A stretch of DNA of 64,000 nucleotides from Alphaproteobacteria bacterium (GTDB lineage: Bacteria; Pseudomonadota; Alphaproteobacteria; Micavibrionales; UBA2020): positions 498,848-562,847 of the forward strand of contig JAEUKT010000002.1 in the NCBI GenBank assembly GCA_016794125.1. Reading direction: 5' to 3'. The notes beneath the pieces were generated by a model. That model was not told the origin of the DNA. It did not search any database and saw only the letters and a list, made by a program, of their open reading frames with translations. Every line of letters starts with the position of its first letter. The first letter of the stretch is position 1. A program made the position numbers and the translations under genes. This document shows positions 1-8,768 of the stretch, piece by piece.

Positions 1-178
1 CGGGATTCGTCTTCAGCAGTTTTTCAATCGCGCCTTCGGCAATCGCCGTGCGGTTCGCGGGGTTTTTCGGATCGACGCGGTCGAGGAGTTCGACCTCGTA
101 ACCGGCATTGGCGAGGTGGGCGGCAATGCCTGCCCCCATGACGCCCGCGCCGATGACCGCTGCTTTTTTAATAGCCAT
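1..178 (-). CDS. 3-hydroxyacyl-CoA dehydrogenase, N-terminal fragment
   Basis: Partial gene running off the left edge; only the first 59 residues are present. They begin with a Rossmann strand-turn-helix ([18 protein letters not shown], a GxGxxG dinucleotide motif) followed by an acidic residue at the end of the second strand (ELLDRVDP), as in NAD-dependent 3-hydroxyacyl-CoA dehydrogenases of the FadB/FadJ type, which oxidise 3-hydroxyacyl-CoA in beta-oxidation. The ATG is preceded by AGGAAA. It lies 28 bases downstream of a thiolase on the same strand, so the two are probably one operon covering the last two beta-oxidation steps. Whether a hydratase domain is fused at the C-terminus cannot be seen. 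Confidence 0.85.
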   Translation of the reverse strand, partial: MAIKKAAVIGAGVMGAGIAAHLANAGYEVELLDRVDPKNPANRTAIAEGAIEKLLKTNP

Positions 179-206
179 GTCAGTTTCCTTTCAGAGGAAA
201 ATTAAA

Positions 207-1382
207 TCAGGGTTTGGGAGCGGCGGGCGTGTATTTTTTCAACACGGTCGTGATGCCCTGCCCCGCGCCGATGCACTGGGTGGAAATCGCATAGTCGCCG
301 TCTTTGCCGTTATCATGCAGCAGCTGCGCCGCCTTGCCGGTGATACGTGCGCCGGTCGCGCCCAGCGGATGGCCGAGAGCGATGGCACCGCCATGCACGT
401 TGAGCTTTTCATCCGCAATGCCAAGTTCGCGCTGGCAGGCGATCGACTGGCTGGCGAAGGCTTCGTTCATTTCAACGAATTTCACCTGGCTCATGTCGAT
501 GCCGGCTTTTGCCATGGCTTTTTGCGTCGCCGGAATGGGGCCAAGGCCCATGACTTCGGGATCAAGGCCGACAACCGCGAATGATTTCACTTCGGCGAGG
601 ATCTCAAGGCCGTGCTTCAGCGCGAATTCTTCGGAGCAAACCAGAACCGCGGCCGCGCCATCGGTGATGGGCGATGCGGTTGCAGCGGTCACGGTGCCTT
701 CGCGCATGAAAGCGGGTTTCAGTTTCGCCAAACCTTCGGCGGTCGATTCCGGACGGGGGCAGCCGTCTTCGGACACGATCTTGCCCTTGGGCGTTTTGAT
801 ATTCACGATTTCGCCGTCGGTCAGGCCGGCCTGTTTTGCGGCAGCTGCCTTGAACTGGGATTTCAGGGAGAATTCTTCCTGTTCCGCGCGGGTCACGTTT
901 TTGCGCGACGCGACGTTTTCGGCGGTTTCGCCCATGCCCATATAGGCACCGGGAACGTTTTTATAAAGCTGGGGGTTCGGCGACGGGTTGAAGCCGCCCA
1001 TCGGCACGCTGGTCATGCTCTCGACGCCCGCTGCGATCACCGCATCGGCCATGCCCATGGAAATCGCGCCGGCCGCGTCGTGGATCGCCTGCATCGACGA
1101 TCCGCAGAAACGGTTGATGGTCACGCCGCCGATTTCGGTGGGAAGGCCCGCTTGCAGCACCACAAGGCGCGCCATGTTGAGGCCCTGTTCGCCTTCGGGC
1201 ATCGCGCAGCCCAGTTTCAGGTCATCGACCAGTTTGGGATCGACGCCGGTTTTTGCGATCAGGCCGGAAACGGTCTGTGCCATCAGGTCGTCGGCGCGCA
1301 CGCCGGCAAGCTCGCCCTTGTTGGCGGGCGTAAAGGGAGAGCGGACGTAACCTGCGATTACAACTTTTTTAGATTCAGTCAT
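207..1382 (-). CDS. Acetyl-CoA C-acyltransferase (thiolase)
   Basis: A 391-residue thiolase, the usual family length. It shows the acyl-accepting nucleophile in NRFCGSSMQAI (Cys about 93), the catalytic His in GGAIALGHPLGATGAR and the second active-site Cys in CIGAGQG near the C-terminus. It cleaves 3-ketoacyl-CoA with CoA to acetyl-CoA and a shortened acyl-CoA. I chose the ATG at 1382 because GAGG lies 8 bases upstream; an in-frame ATG two codons earlier and a start at 1424 are possible but poorly placed. The downstream 3-hydroxyacyl-CoA dehydrogenase supports a degradative role over a biosynthetic one. It resembles the thiolase at 46708-47850 more than the one at 26322-27518. Confidence 0.93.
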   Translation of the reverse strand: MTESKKVVIAGYVRSPFTPANKGELAGVRADDLMAQTVSGLIAKTGVDPKLVDDLKLGCAMPEGEQGLNMARLVVLQAGLPTEIGGVTINRFCGSSMQAIHDAAGAISMGMADAVIAAGVESMTSVPMGGFNPSPNPQLYKNVPGAYMGMGETAENVASRKNVTRAEQEEFSLKSQFKAAAAKQAGLTDGEIVNIKTPKGKIVSEDGCPRPESTAEGLAKLKPAFMREGTVTAATASPITDGAAAVLVCSEEFALKHGLEILAEVKSFAVVGLDPEVMGLGPIPATQKAMAKAGIDMSQVKFVEMNEAFASQSIACQRELGIADEKLNVHGGAIALGHPLGATGARITGKAAQLLHDNGKDGDYAISTQCIGAGQGITTVLKKYTPAAPKP

Positions 1383-1572
1383 TTCCATGGCCTCGTTTGT
1401 TAAAAACGCGTTGAATTTGGCCACACCCCGGTACAGCGTTTTGCTTCAGGCTTGAGCCCAGAATGCAGTCGCCTTTTTTTGTATTCCACGGAGTATGAAA
1501 CAATGAGTCCTTGACGTAAAGCTGCAAAAGAACAAAGGCGTAAAGATTCTTTACATGGCGGATTACAAAGAA

Positions 1573-1604
1573 ATTCGGCGGATATGTTTTCATATCCGCC
1601 GAAT
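1573..1604 (-). terminator. Perfect 14-bp hairpin downstream of the TerC-like gene
   Basis: Arms 1573-1586 and 1591-1604 are exact inverted repeats (ATTCGGCGGATATG / CATATCCGCCGAAT) around a 4-base T loop. It starts 30 bases beyond the stop of the minus-strand gene ending at 1634, where an intrinsic terminator is expected. The T tract after it on the minus strand is short and broken (TTTCTTTG), so a regulatory hairpin in the leader of the thiolase operon is an alternative. Confidence 0.6.
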
Positions 1605-1633
1605 AATATTTCAATACTTATGAATATTGCGGT

Positions 1634-2719
1634 TTAGTCTTTTTTCTTGGCCGCAATCTTCTTGGCTCCATCCTTGCCGCCCTTTTCATCGTGCTTGGTC
1701 TTGATGAAGGAAAAGACCCCGCCCGCAACCAGCGTGCCGACGGTCAGCAGCAGCGAAACCCAGGGCGGCATATGGAAGGCATAGCCGGCAATCGTATTGG
1801 CGAGTTCGGGGTTGGAACCCTGCAGCCATGCCGCGATTTCTTCCGGCCCCTTGCCGATCAGCACCTTCAGGCCGATGAACACCAGCACCAGCGACAGCGC
1901 GAATTTGAGGTACTGGAAACGGTCGAGCATCGCAGACAGCGCGAAATAAAGCGCGCGCAGGCCCATGATGGCAAACAGGTTGCTGGTATAGACGATGAAG
2001 GGGTCTTGCGTGATCGCCAGGATCGCGGGGATGGAATCGACCGCGAAGATGACATCGACCACCTCGACCACACACAGCGCCAGCAGCAGCGGCGTTGCGA
2101 ACAGTACCATCTTGCCGGATTTGTCCTTTTTGCGGACGGTGAAATCGTGGCCGTGGTATTCGTCGGTCACGCGCAGGTTTTTCTTGAAGAACTTCACGAC
2201 CTTGTTGTCGGACAGGTCGTGTTCGTCATCCTCGTCGTCCATGACCAGCATTTTCGCGCCTGTATAGACGAGGAACAGGGCGAACAGCAGCAGCACCCAT
2301 TCGAATTCCTGCACGATCGCCGAGCCTGCACCGATCATCAACCCGCGCATGACGATCACGCCCATGATCCCCCAGAACAGTACGCGGTGCTGGTATTGCT
2401 TGGGCACGGCAAAGTAGCTGAGGACAAGCGAGATGACGAAGATGTTGTCCATCGACAGCGACAGTTCCACCAGATAGCCCGTGACGAACAGGCCGGCATT
2501 GACCGCGCCGCCCGTGGGCAACAGCCAGATCAGCCCGCCGAAAAGAAGCGCGATCAGGCCGTAAAGCGCTGAAAGACGCAGGCTTTCCCTGGCCCCGAAC
2601 ACATGGTCCTTTTTGTTGACCACGTTCAGGTCAAACACCAGCACGCCCAGGAAAATAGCGAAGAAAACGCCCCAGACCCAAAGCGGTTGGCTGCCCAGAA
2701 GCACAAGATTGTTTTCCAT
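1634..2719 (-). CDS. TerC/Alx family integral membrane protein
   Basis: A 361-residue polytopic membrane protein of the TerC family, whose members (Alx, MeeY/YceF type) are linked to Mn2+ export or metal insertion into exported proteins. Two family signature helices are clear: SLSMDNIFVISL near residue 90 and VDVIFAVDSIPAIL near residue 220, each with the acidic/Asn pair thought to bind metal. A charged cytoplasmic loop (MDDEDDEHDLSDNK) lies between the two halves and the C-terminus is Lys-rich. The ATG has AAGGA upstream. It follows the 2768-3289 gene with a 48-base gap, so the two may be co-transcribed. No yybP-ykoY-like leader fits in that gap. The exact substrate is inferred. Confidence 0.88.
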   Translation of the reverse strand: MENNLVLLGSQPLWVWGVFFAIFLGVLVFDLNVVNKKDHVFGARESLRLSALYGLIALLFGGLIWLLPTGGAVNAGLFVTGYLVELSLSMDNIFVISLVLSYFAVPKQYQHRVLFWGIMGVIVMRGLMIGAGSAIVQEFEWVLLLFALFLVYTGAKMLVMDDEDDEHDLSDNKVVKFFKKNLRVTDEYHGHDFTVRKKDKSGKMVLFATPLLLALCVVEVVDVIFAVDSIPAILAITQDPFIVYTSNLFAIMGLRALYFALSAMLDRFQYLKFALSLVLVFIGLKVLIGKGPEEIAAWLQGSNPELANTIAGYAFHMPPWVSLLLTVGTLVAGGVFSFIKTKHDEKGGKDGAKKIAAKKKD

Positions 2720-2767
2720 TGATTGTCCTTGAATAAAAGGTTGCAGGATGCGTGGTTTGGAAGCGGT

Positions 2768-3289
2768 TTAGAAAATGCCGAAGACTTCCATCAGCAGCGG
2801 AATGAAATATTCCTTCATGCCGATGATCACCAGCAGGATGCCGATCGGCGTGCCCCAGACGGTGCGGAAAGGATTCATGCCGGCCGCATCGAGCGATTTT
2901 TGCACGACCAGCGCGACGAAGGGAACGACACCCGCCGCCAGCAGCAGCATAACGGCGCGGAAAGCGATCAGCAGCCCGTAATCAAGGACCTCGGTACCCG
3001 TGACATTGATATTTCCAGCCTTGAACAACAACCGGTCGAGTTCGTCCCAGCCGAGGCGAAGCCCGAGGCTCTGGCCGCTCGAGATATATTTCTGGCTGAC
3101 CATCCAGCTGACCGCATAGGCCATGACGTAAATCGTGATAACGGAAACGGCGACGCTGGTTTCCTTGCCTTCTTTTTTCGACAGGACGGCACCGCCGCCT
3201 TTGGCGGCGATTTCCTGCGCAAGGCGGATTTTTTCGCGTGCGCCGACTTTCGCGGCCTTGATCTTGCTTTTCTCGCCGAAGCCAAACAT
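2768..3289 (-). CDS. Small hypothetical membrane protein upstream of TerC-like gene
   Basis: A 173-residue protein I do not recognise. After a charged N-terminal segment (about 45 residues) it has three or more hydrophobic helices: VAVSVITIYVMAYAVSWMV, a segment around AFRAVMLLLAAGVVPFVAL and one around GTPIGILLVIIGMKEYF. The ATG at 3289 is chosen because AAGGGG sits 6 bases upstream; a TTG six codons earlier would place that Shine-Dalgarno inside the gene. It precedes the TerC-like gene in the same direction, which suggests a shared membrane or metal-related role, but this is guilt by association only. Confidence 0.75.
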   Translation of the reverse strand: MFGFGEKSKIKAAKVGAREKIRLAQEIAAKGGGAVLSKKEGKETSVAVSVITIYVMAYAVSWMVSQKYISSGQSLGLRLGWDELDRLLFKAGNINVTGTEVLDYGLLIAFRAVMLLLAAGVVPFVALVVQKSLDAAGMNPFRTVWGTPIGILLVIIGMKEYFIPLLMEVFGIF

Positions 3290-3359
3290 CGCTAACCCCT
3301 TGTCCAATTCCCTCAGGGGTTATTTTAGCCAAGCTTCGCAGCAAAGATAAAGAGAGAAA

Positions 3360-4730
3360 TCAGGCCTTTACGATATTGTCGCGGTTTGTTGCGCCGTTCA
3401 GGGCGTTGCGGGTGTCGATCACCAGCTTGGCATTTGCCGCGACCATCCCATAATCAACCCCGTCATGGTCGGTCACGATCACGACAGCGTCATAACCCGC
3501 CACCATCGCAGGCGACAGGGCGACCGATGCCATGCCCGTGTAATGCGCGTGTTCGCGGGTCGGCGGCACGACATCGACATGCGGGTCATGGAAGTCGATT
3601 TGCGCGCGGCGCGCGGTCAAGAGGTCCATCACGGCAAAAGCGGGGCTCTCGCGAATATCTGCGACGTTCTTTTTATAAGCCATGCCGAGGATGAGGATTT
3701 TCGACGCGCTCATCGATTTGCCAAAGCGTTCGTCCAGCGCCTCTACCAGACGGTTGACGACAAAGCGCGGCATGGCAAGGTTGATCTCTCCCGCGAGCTC
3801 GATGAATTTCGTGGTGATGCCGTATTCGCGCGCCTTCCATGTCAGGTAAAACGGGTCGATCGGAATGCAATGCCCGCCAAGACCGGGACCGGGATAGAAA
3901 GCCATATAGCCGAAGGGTTTGGTTTTGGCAGCATCAATCACTTCCCAGATGTCGATGCCCATCGCGTCGTAGATGACTTTCAATTCGTTGACCAGCGCGA
4001 TGTTGACGGAACGGAACACGTTTTCGGTCAGCTTGACGGCTTCGGCCGTCGCGGTCGATGACACGGCGACGGTTTTCGCCAGAAACTGGTCATACATCGT
4101 CTGCGCCAGTTTCAGCGCGGGCGCACCATCCCCGCCAATGATTTTCGGGATGATGGCGGTGTGGAATTTCGCGTTGCCCGGATCTTCGCGTTCCGGCGAG
4201 AAGGCGAGGAAGAAATCGACACCGGATTTCAGGCCGGTCGCTTCTTCCAGAATCGGCGCCATCAAATCGCTGGTCGTGCCGGGATAGGTCGTGGATTCCA
4301 GCACGATCAGCTGGCCGCGCTTCAAATACTTCGCAACCGTTTCGACCGTCTTCACGACATAGGTCATGTCGGGTTCGCGGTTTTTGTTGAGCGGCGTGGG
4401 TACGCAGAGAATAACCGCATCGACCTCGGACAGTTTCGAGAAATCAGAAGTGGGCGACAACAGGCCGGATTTCACGAAGTCGGAAACCCTGTCGTTGTGG
4501 ATATTCCCGATATAGGATTCGCCGGCGCGCAGTTTCCTGATCTTGCTTTCGTCGATGTCGAAACCGACGGCGTGGAAATCCTTGGTGCAAATGGCGCAGG
4601 CGAGCGGCAGGCCGACATAGCCCAAACCGATGATGCCGATCTTCGCCGTCTTGTTCGTGAATTTGGCGCAGAGCGCATCGACATCGATCGACGGTTTGAC
4701 GGGTTGGAGCGGGGCGCGTTGTGCGGTCAT
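3360..4730 (-). CDS. UDP-glucose/GDP-mannose dehydrogenase family, WbpA/TviB-like
   Basis: A 456-residue nucleotide-sugar dehydrogenase. Visible are the N-terminal NAD site (IGIIGLGYVGLPLA), the second-strand motif GFDIDESK, and the catalytic Cys in GLGGHCIPIDPFYL. The C-terminal NAD-sugar domain follows. It most resembles enzymes that oxidise UDP-N-acetylhexosamines to uronic acids (WbpA/WbpO/TviB type) for surface polysaccharide. The start at 4730 (MTAQRAP) is favoured; an ATG at 4739 is three codons upstream. Further in-frame extension would run into the divergent gene at 4854. No other polysaccharide gene is adjacent, so it is an orphan here. The precise sugar cannot be read from sequence. 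Confidence 0.88.
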   Translation of the reverse strand: MTAQRAPLQPVKPSIDVDALCAKFTNKTAKIGIIGLGYVGLPLACAICTKDFHAVGFDIDESKIRKLRAGESYIGNIHNDRVSDFVKSGLLSPTSDFSKLSEVDAVILCVPTPLNKNREPDMTYVVKTVETVAKYLKRGQLIVLESTTYPGTTSDLMAPILEEATGLKSGVDFFLAFSPEREDPGNAKFHTAIIPKIIGGDGAPALKLAQTMYDQFLAKTVAVSSTATAEAVKLTENVFRSVNIALVNELKVIYDAMGIDIWEVIDAAKTKPFGYMAFYPGPGLGGHCIPIDPFYLTWKAREYGITTKFIELAGEINLAMPRFVVNRLVEALDERFGKSMSASKILILGMAYKKNVADIRESPAFAVMDLLTARRAQIDFHDPHVDVVPPTREHAHYTGMASVALSPAMVAGYDAVVIVTDHDGVDYGMVAANAKLVIDTRNALNGATNRDNIVKA

Positions 4731-4853
4731 GGCAATCATCCAAAAGGTTAAAAACCGCGTCTTTTTTAACATATTGAATGGCTTGCGCCAAAGAATAAAA
4801 CCGGATTTGAAGGTTTTGTTGACATAATAGCGTCTTTTCGGTATCTTATCCGG

Positions 4854-5435
4854 ATGAAAAACGCCATTCAGACGCTCAAATCCGGCCTGCGCAACACCTT
4901 CAACTATGTCGTTCATGGTGAAGGCACCGATGCGCGCGCCCGCAAGCCCGAGGCGATTGCCGCGCTTGTCGCCCTTTCCATTCCCGCTTTCGAGGCTTCG
5001 GCCGGTGAAGGGTATGTGAAGAAACTGGAAGGCGTTTTGAAGGAAATGCGCACGAAGGATATCGAGACGCTGGCGCAGAACAATATCGCTGTCGGTTTCG
5101 ACGCCCGCATCGCGGAGCAGAACCGCAAATCGGAGCAAAAGCCGATCAACGCGACCTTCTACAGCCGTGGCAAGGACGGCGGCACGCTGGCCCTGCCCGA
5201 TTTCGGCGAAAAATACGCGCCTTACAGCGCAAAAGAATCGCTGGAGAGCATGGCGCGCAAACTGCGCGACGGCGATACCTTCCCCGCAGGGCAGACGCTG
5301 TATGCCGGTACGCTGACCGCTGCCGCGATGCGCAGCGTCACGACGTATACGGCATGGTTCGTGCCCGAACGCTTCCCGGAAAAAACGCTGAAAGCAAATC
5401 CCGCGCTTCAGCAGCCGCCGAAGCCGCGCGCTTAA
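4854..5435 (+). CDS. Hypothetical protein
   Basis: A 193-residue protein of unknown family. It has no signal peptide or membrane segment; the start region (MKNAIQTLKSGLRNTF) is amphipathic, the middle is helix-rich with many Lys/Glu residues, and the C-terminus ends in a Pro-rich tail (QQPPKPRA). It is divergent from the nucleotide-sugar dehydrogenase, with 123 bases between the two starts that would hold both promoters, and convergent with the HNH/RGG protein (19-base gap). The coding call rests on length, codon character and clean fit between neighbours. Confidence 0.7.
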   Translation: MKNAIQTLKSGLRNTFNYVVHGEGTDARARKPEAIAALVALSIPAFEASAGEGYVKKLEGVLKEMRTKDIETLAQNNIAVGFDARIAEQNRKSEQKPINATFYSRGKDGGTLALPDFGEKYAPYSAKESLESMARKLRDGDTFPAGQTLYAGTLTAAAMRSVTTYTAWFVPERFPEKTLKANPALQQPPKPRA

Positions 5436-5454
5436 TCATCATATTTTTTAGCTA

Positions 5455-6888
5455 TTACCGCTGGCCCGGACGCTTGATCCGCGAGTCACCCTGACCGCCG
5501 CCGCGATTGCCGCCACGGTTGCCGCCACGGTTGTTGTTGCGGTTATAGGGCTTCTTGTACTGGTCGTCGTTTGCGGGCGGGCGGTTGGCGCGCGCGGCTG
5601 CGTCTTCGGCCTTCAGTTTCGTGGCAAGCTTGTTGAAATCCGTGTCCAGCTGGCGGAACACACTCACCATTTCGGCCGCTTCCGGCACGGGCAGTGCCGC
5701 GACATCGGCACGCAGGTTTTTCACTTCATCGCCCTGATACAGGCGCAGCAGGTCCCAGAACGCATCGCGTTCGCGGGGCTGCGCGGTCGATTTCGACACC
5801 TTGCGATAGAGCGACGCAAAGCTGTCGGTCAGGTCCTTGATCGCCGGGCGGACAAGGCCGTTGACGAGTATGTCGGATTCACGGTCCTTGGAAACCGCGT
5901 CATTGAACGATTTACGCAAGCCGCCCTTTTTCTGGCGCACTTGCGTCTCGGCCAGTTCGGCGACGGTGGTCTGTTCGGCTTCAGCCGTTTCGATCATGCC
6001 GCGCACCAGCGGGCGCATGCCGTTCAGCTGTTTCAGTTCGGAAATTTCACGCGCCATGGTGGTCGCGGAATATTGCGCATGATAGCTGAGCAGCGGTTTT
6101 TCCTGCAGGCCTTTCAGCTTGCTGTTCGCGGGCTGCGGCTGCGCCACGAAACCATGATGGATGTCATTGCGCTCGGGCGCCATCATGAGGATCCATTTGC
6201 CTTTGCCAAACGGCATGTCGGATGCGACCTGCAAATCATTCAGCTTGTTCTTGTATTCATGCACCTGTTCCGGCAGCAGCACGAAATTGCCAAGGTGGTT
6301 GACGTTATAGGTGACCCGATTGCCGTTATCGGGATCGGGCGATTTGGTTTTGCCCATCATGCCCGAACCGGCGCGCTCCACGATATGATCGACGTTCAAG
6401 CGATAGAAAGTATCGTTGCCGTCGGACGGATCAAGCCCGCCCTTCATGCGTTCGATACCCGCTTCGGGAATGCCCAGCGCGCGCAGGTCGTCGGCATAAT
6501 TGTCGCCGAGGAATTTCAGGAAGCGCGGGCGGACCGAGTAGGAATATTCGTCCTTGATCGCGTTGTTTTCGTCGGTCGTGATGCGCGAATAGAAAGTCGG
6601 CACCAGCTTGAAGCCGTTCGGCACATCGGCGATCAATTCTTCGAACAGCTGCTGGTTTTCTTTCGCCAGCTTGACGTCTTTCTTGCGCATTTCAATCGTG
6701 CGCTCGTTTTCGGGGTCGGCGGCATCGAGCCAGGCTTCGGTCGCGAAGACTTCCTTGGCAAGGCGCAATCTGGTTTTGTCGATAAGGTCTTGGGCGGTGG
6801 GGGCCGCGGGAATAGGCGTCTTTTGTTCGCCGAAGCCCGGCGCGCCTGTGATTTCGGTGATTGTCTCGGCTGAAACGCGTTTCGCCAA
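5455..6888 (-). CDS. Unknown protein with HNH-like core and RGG-box tail
   Basis: A 477-residue protein, not recognised as a named family. Residues about 167-214 carry an arrangement like an HNH nuclease: Asp-His (VDHIVER), then NHLGNFVLLP, then VHEYKN, giving D167-H168, N201 and H210. The C-terminal 35 residues are Asn/Gly/Arg-rich with repeated GGNRGG, an RGG box typical of RNA-binding, disordered tails. The middle is charged and helical. I chose the TTG at 6888 because GGGAG lies 7 bases upstream; a TTG at 6957 would add 23 residues but lacks a ribosome site. The nuclease reading is an inference from motif spacing. It stands alone between two oppositely oriented neighbours. Confidence 0.7.
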   Translation of the reverse strand: MAKRVSAETITEITGAPGFGEQKTPIPAAPTAQDLIDKTRLRLAKEVFATEAWLDAADPENERTIEMRKKDVKLAKENQQLFEELIADVPNGFKLVPTFYSRITTDENNAIKDEYSYSVRPRFLKFLGDNYADDLRALGIPEAGIERMKGGLDPSDGNDTFYRLNVDHIVERAGSGMMGKTKSPDPDNGNRVTYNVNHLGNFVLLPEQVHEYKNKLNDLQVASDMPFGKGKWILMMAPERNDIHHGFVAQPQPANSKLKGLQEKPLLSYHAQYSATTMAREISELKQLNGMRPLVRGMIETAEAEQTTVAELAETQVRQKKGGLRKSFNDAVSKDRESDILVNGLVRPAIKDLTDSFASLYRKVSKSTAQPRERDAFWDLLRLYQGDEVKNLRADVAALPVPEAAEMVSVFRQLDTDFNKLATKLKAEDAAARANRPPANDDQYKKPYNRNNNRGGNRGGNRGGGQGDSRIKRPGQR

Positions 6889-7086
6889 ATCCCGTACTCC
6901 CGCAAAAGAGTTATGTAAGTTGTGAACAGAAGATAACAGATATTTTGACGAATACAATCTGGAAACGCGTGATTTTGGAAATTTTATGGCTCAAAACGGC
7001 CTGTAAAGACGCTTTTCGTGCGAAGCGTTCGCAAACAGCCGATGCTGCAAAGCAGCAGTCAGGCAGGCGCGAAAAGTGATTCGTGA

Positions 7087-7773
7087 TCAGCCGAAGGTCT
7101 TTTCCCAGTTCGCCTTCAGCGCGCGGTCGACATCCTGCATCGCAACCTTGATGCCCAGCTGAGCGAGCGAGGTGACACCGTGTTCGGTGATGCCGCAAGG
7201 CACGATGCCGTTGTAGTGCGAAAGGTCGGGATTCACGTTCAGCGCGATGCCGTGATAGCTGACCCATTTGCGCACACGCACGCCGATGGCGGCGATTTTT
7301 GCTTCCCCCTTGCCGCCATGGTTCTTCATGTTGATCCAGACGCCGATGCGACCGTCGCGGCGTTCGCCCGCGACATCCCACGTCTTCAGCGTGTCGATCA
7401 TCCAGCCTTCCAGCTTATGGATGTAATCACGCAGGTCGGGATTGCGTTTCTGCAGGTCGAGCATCACATAGGCGATGCGCTGGCCGGGGCCGTGATAAGT
7501 GTATTCGCCGCCGCGACCCGCACTGTAAACGGGGAAGCGCGGGTTCAGCATATCGGTCTGCTTCGCACTCGTGCCTGCCGTGTAAACGGGCGGGTGTTCC
7601 AGCAGCCAGACGAGTTCGTTTTCTGCCTTGTCGCGGATCAGTCCCGCTTTCGCTTCCATGAACGCAAGTGCGCGGTCATAGGCGACGGAACGGTCCTCGG
7701 ACTGCCAATCAACCTTGAAAACGGGTTTTTTGGGTGCGGTTGTTTTGGTCGCCGCTTTTTGTGCGATCGCCAT
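7087..7773 (-). CDS. lipB: Octanoyl-[acyl-carrier-protein]:protein N-octanoyltransferase
   Basis: A 228-residue LipB, which transfers octanoyl from acyl carrier protein to lipoyl domains (first step of lipoate synthesis). Signature motifs are present: GRGGEYTYHGPGQRIAYVML (substrate pocket), KIAAIGVRVRKWVSYHGIA with the catalytic Lys, and NGIVPCGI with the catalytic Cys. The start at 7773 (MAIAQKAATK) has AAAGAGA 7 bases upstream; an earlier ATG at 7821 lacks one. The first 25 residues form a Lys/Ala-rich, probably disordered extension before the fold starts. lipA is not in the neighbourhood. Confidence 0.95.
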   Translation of the reverse strand: MAIAQKAATKTTAPKKPVFKVDWQSEDRSVAYDRALAFMEAKAGLIRDKAENELVWLLEHPPVYTAGTSAKQTDMLNPRFPVYSAGRGGEYTYHGPGQRIAYVMLDLQKRNPDLRDYIHKLEGWMIDTLKTWDVAGERRDGRIGVWINMKNHGGKGEAKIAAIGVRVRKWVSYHGIALNVNPDLSHYNGIVPCGITEHGVTSLAQLGIKVAMQDVDRALKANWEKTFG

Positions 7774-7952
7774 TTTAAAATCTCTTTCAGTACTAAAATT
7801 GATGCCTATAACATAATCCAAGCCCCAATTCTTGGGAAGGGCTCTTGACTCGAGGGGGCGGGCTATTTACAAAAAATACTGTTCCATTTCGTTAAATTGC
7901 AGGTTTTTTACAATATTCTGTAAAACCTTGCGCCTTGCGCCGGAGGAAATTC

Positions 7953-8483
7953 ATGTTCAGAAAAATCTTCAACAAGGCCGCCGATTCCTTTGACCAGGTC
8001 GACCAGATGGTGACACGCAAGCTGCCCATCCCGGATCTGGAGAATACCGACAAAAGCATCCAGTTCACTGCTACCCGCGGCAAATACGGCCATTGGACGA
8101 TCACCAGCAAGCATAACCTGCGCAACGTGACCTATGGCCTGCAGCAGGTCAGCCATGCCTATCAGGCAGCCTGCGAGAAACATGCCGGCCGCAAGCCCGG
8201 CAACGATATGGAGATGAATTTCGACACCGCCTACCTGATTCTCAAGGACATGGAAGAATCGCTGCTGAAATACCGCGCGACCCCGCCCGGCGAGGAACCA
8301 AAACACCATTTCATGGCCGCGTACCGCCTGCTGCCGGAGAAATTCCGCGAAGGGCTGGATGACCTCTATTTCTCCCGTACCGAGAAAAAAGGCCAGATTC
8401 TGACCGCAAAATCAGTTGCGCCCGTGGCACAGCCCGCCGCCCGGCCGAAAAACGACCCCCGCAGCCCCGCACGCCCGAATTAA
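7953..8483 (+). CDS. Hypothetical protein
   Basis: A 176-residue soluble protein without a recognised domain. The ATG at 7953 is set by GGAGG 7 bases upstream. The body is mixed alpha/beta with a long helical region (residues about 65-120, NLRNVTYGLQQVSHAYQAA onward) and the C-terminus is a Pro/Ala-rich tail (AQPAARPKNDPRSPARPN) likely to be disordered. It is divergent from lipB and precedes the tRNA-Leu gene. A TTGACT hexamer at 7845-7850 could be a -35 element, but no convincing -10 follows. Confidence 0.72.
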   Translation: MFRKIFNKAADSFDQVDQMVTRKLPIPDLENTDKSIQFTATRGKYGHWTITSKHNLRNVTYGLQQVSHAYQAACEKHAGRKPGNDMEMNFDTAYLILKDMEESLLKYRATPPGEEPKHHFMAAYRLLPEKFREGLDDLYFSRTEKKGQILTAKSVAPVAQPAARPKNDPRSPARPN

Positions 8484-8543
8484 CCATTCAAAGCTGCACT
8501 TGACGCTCGATAGGCCTATCTGATATTGCAATACGGTAATTTC

Positions 8544-8628
8544 GCGGTCGTGGCGGAATTGGTAGACGCACTACCTTGAGGTGGTAGCGGGGCGACCCGT
8601 GAAAGTTCGAGTCTTTTCGACCGCACCA
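8544..8628 (+). tRNA. tRNA-Leu (anticodon GAG)
   Basis: An 85-base class II tRNA. The acceptor stem GCGGTCG (8544-8550) pairs with CGACCGC (8618-8624), followed by A and an encoded CCA end. The anticodon stem CTACC/GGTAG closes the loop TTGAGGT with anticodon GAG at 8578-8580, which reads CUC/CUU Leu codons. The T arm GAAAG-TTCGAGT-CTTTT and the extra variable arm expected of tRNA-Leu are present. Confidence 0.96.
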
Positions 8629-8674
8629 TATCCCCCTGAGGCCCGCTTCGGCAGGCCGGGGGGATTTTCTTTTC
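8629..8674 (+). terminator. Terminator after tRNA-Leu
   Basis: Immediately after the CCA end, a G+C-rich hairpin closes with CCCCC (8632-8636) against GGGGG (within 8658-8663) and an inner GGCC/GGCC, followed by TTTTCTTTT (8665-8673). This is a standard intrinsic terminator for a single-gene tRNA transcript. Confidence 0.7.
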
Positions 8675-8768
8675 AGGGCCCTGCTTTCAATCCCTTTCTT
8701 ATCAAAACCATGCTAACCTTTCTTCGGGGTTTGGCATCCGCCGTCACCCCCTTCCCGGGAGATCATCT

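Noticed and set aside
1375..1614. A 79-codon frame upstream of the thiolase.
   Set aside because: No ribosome site, spans the hairpin at 1573-1604 and the thiolase promoter region, and has no protein-like features.
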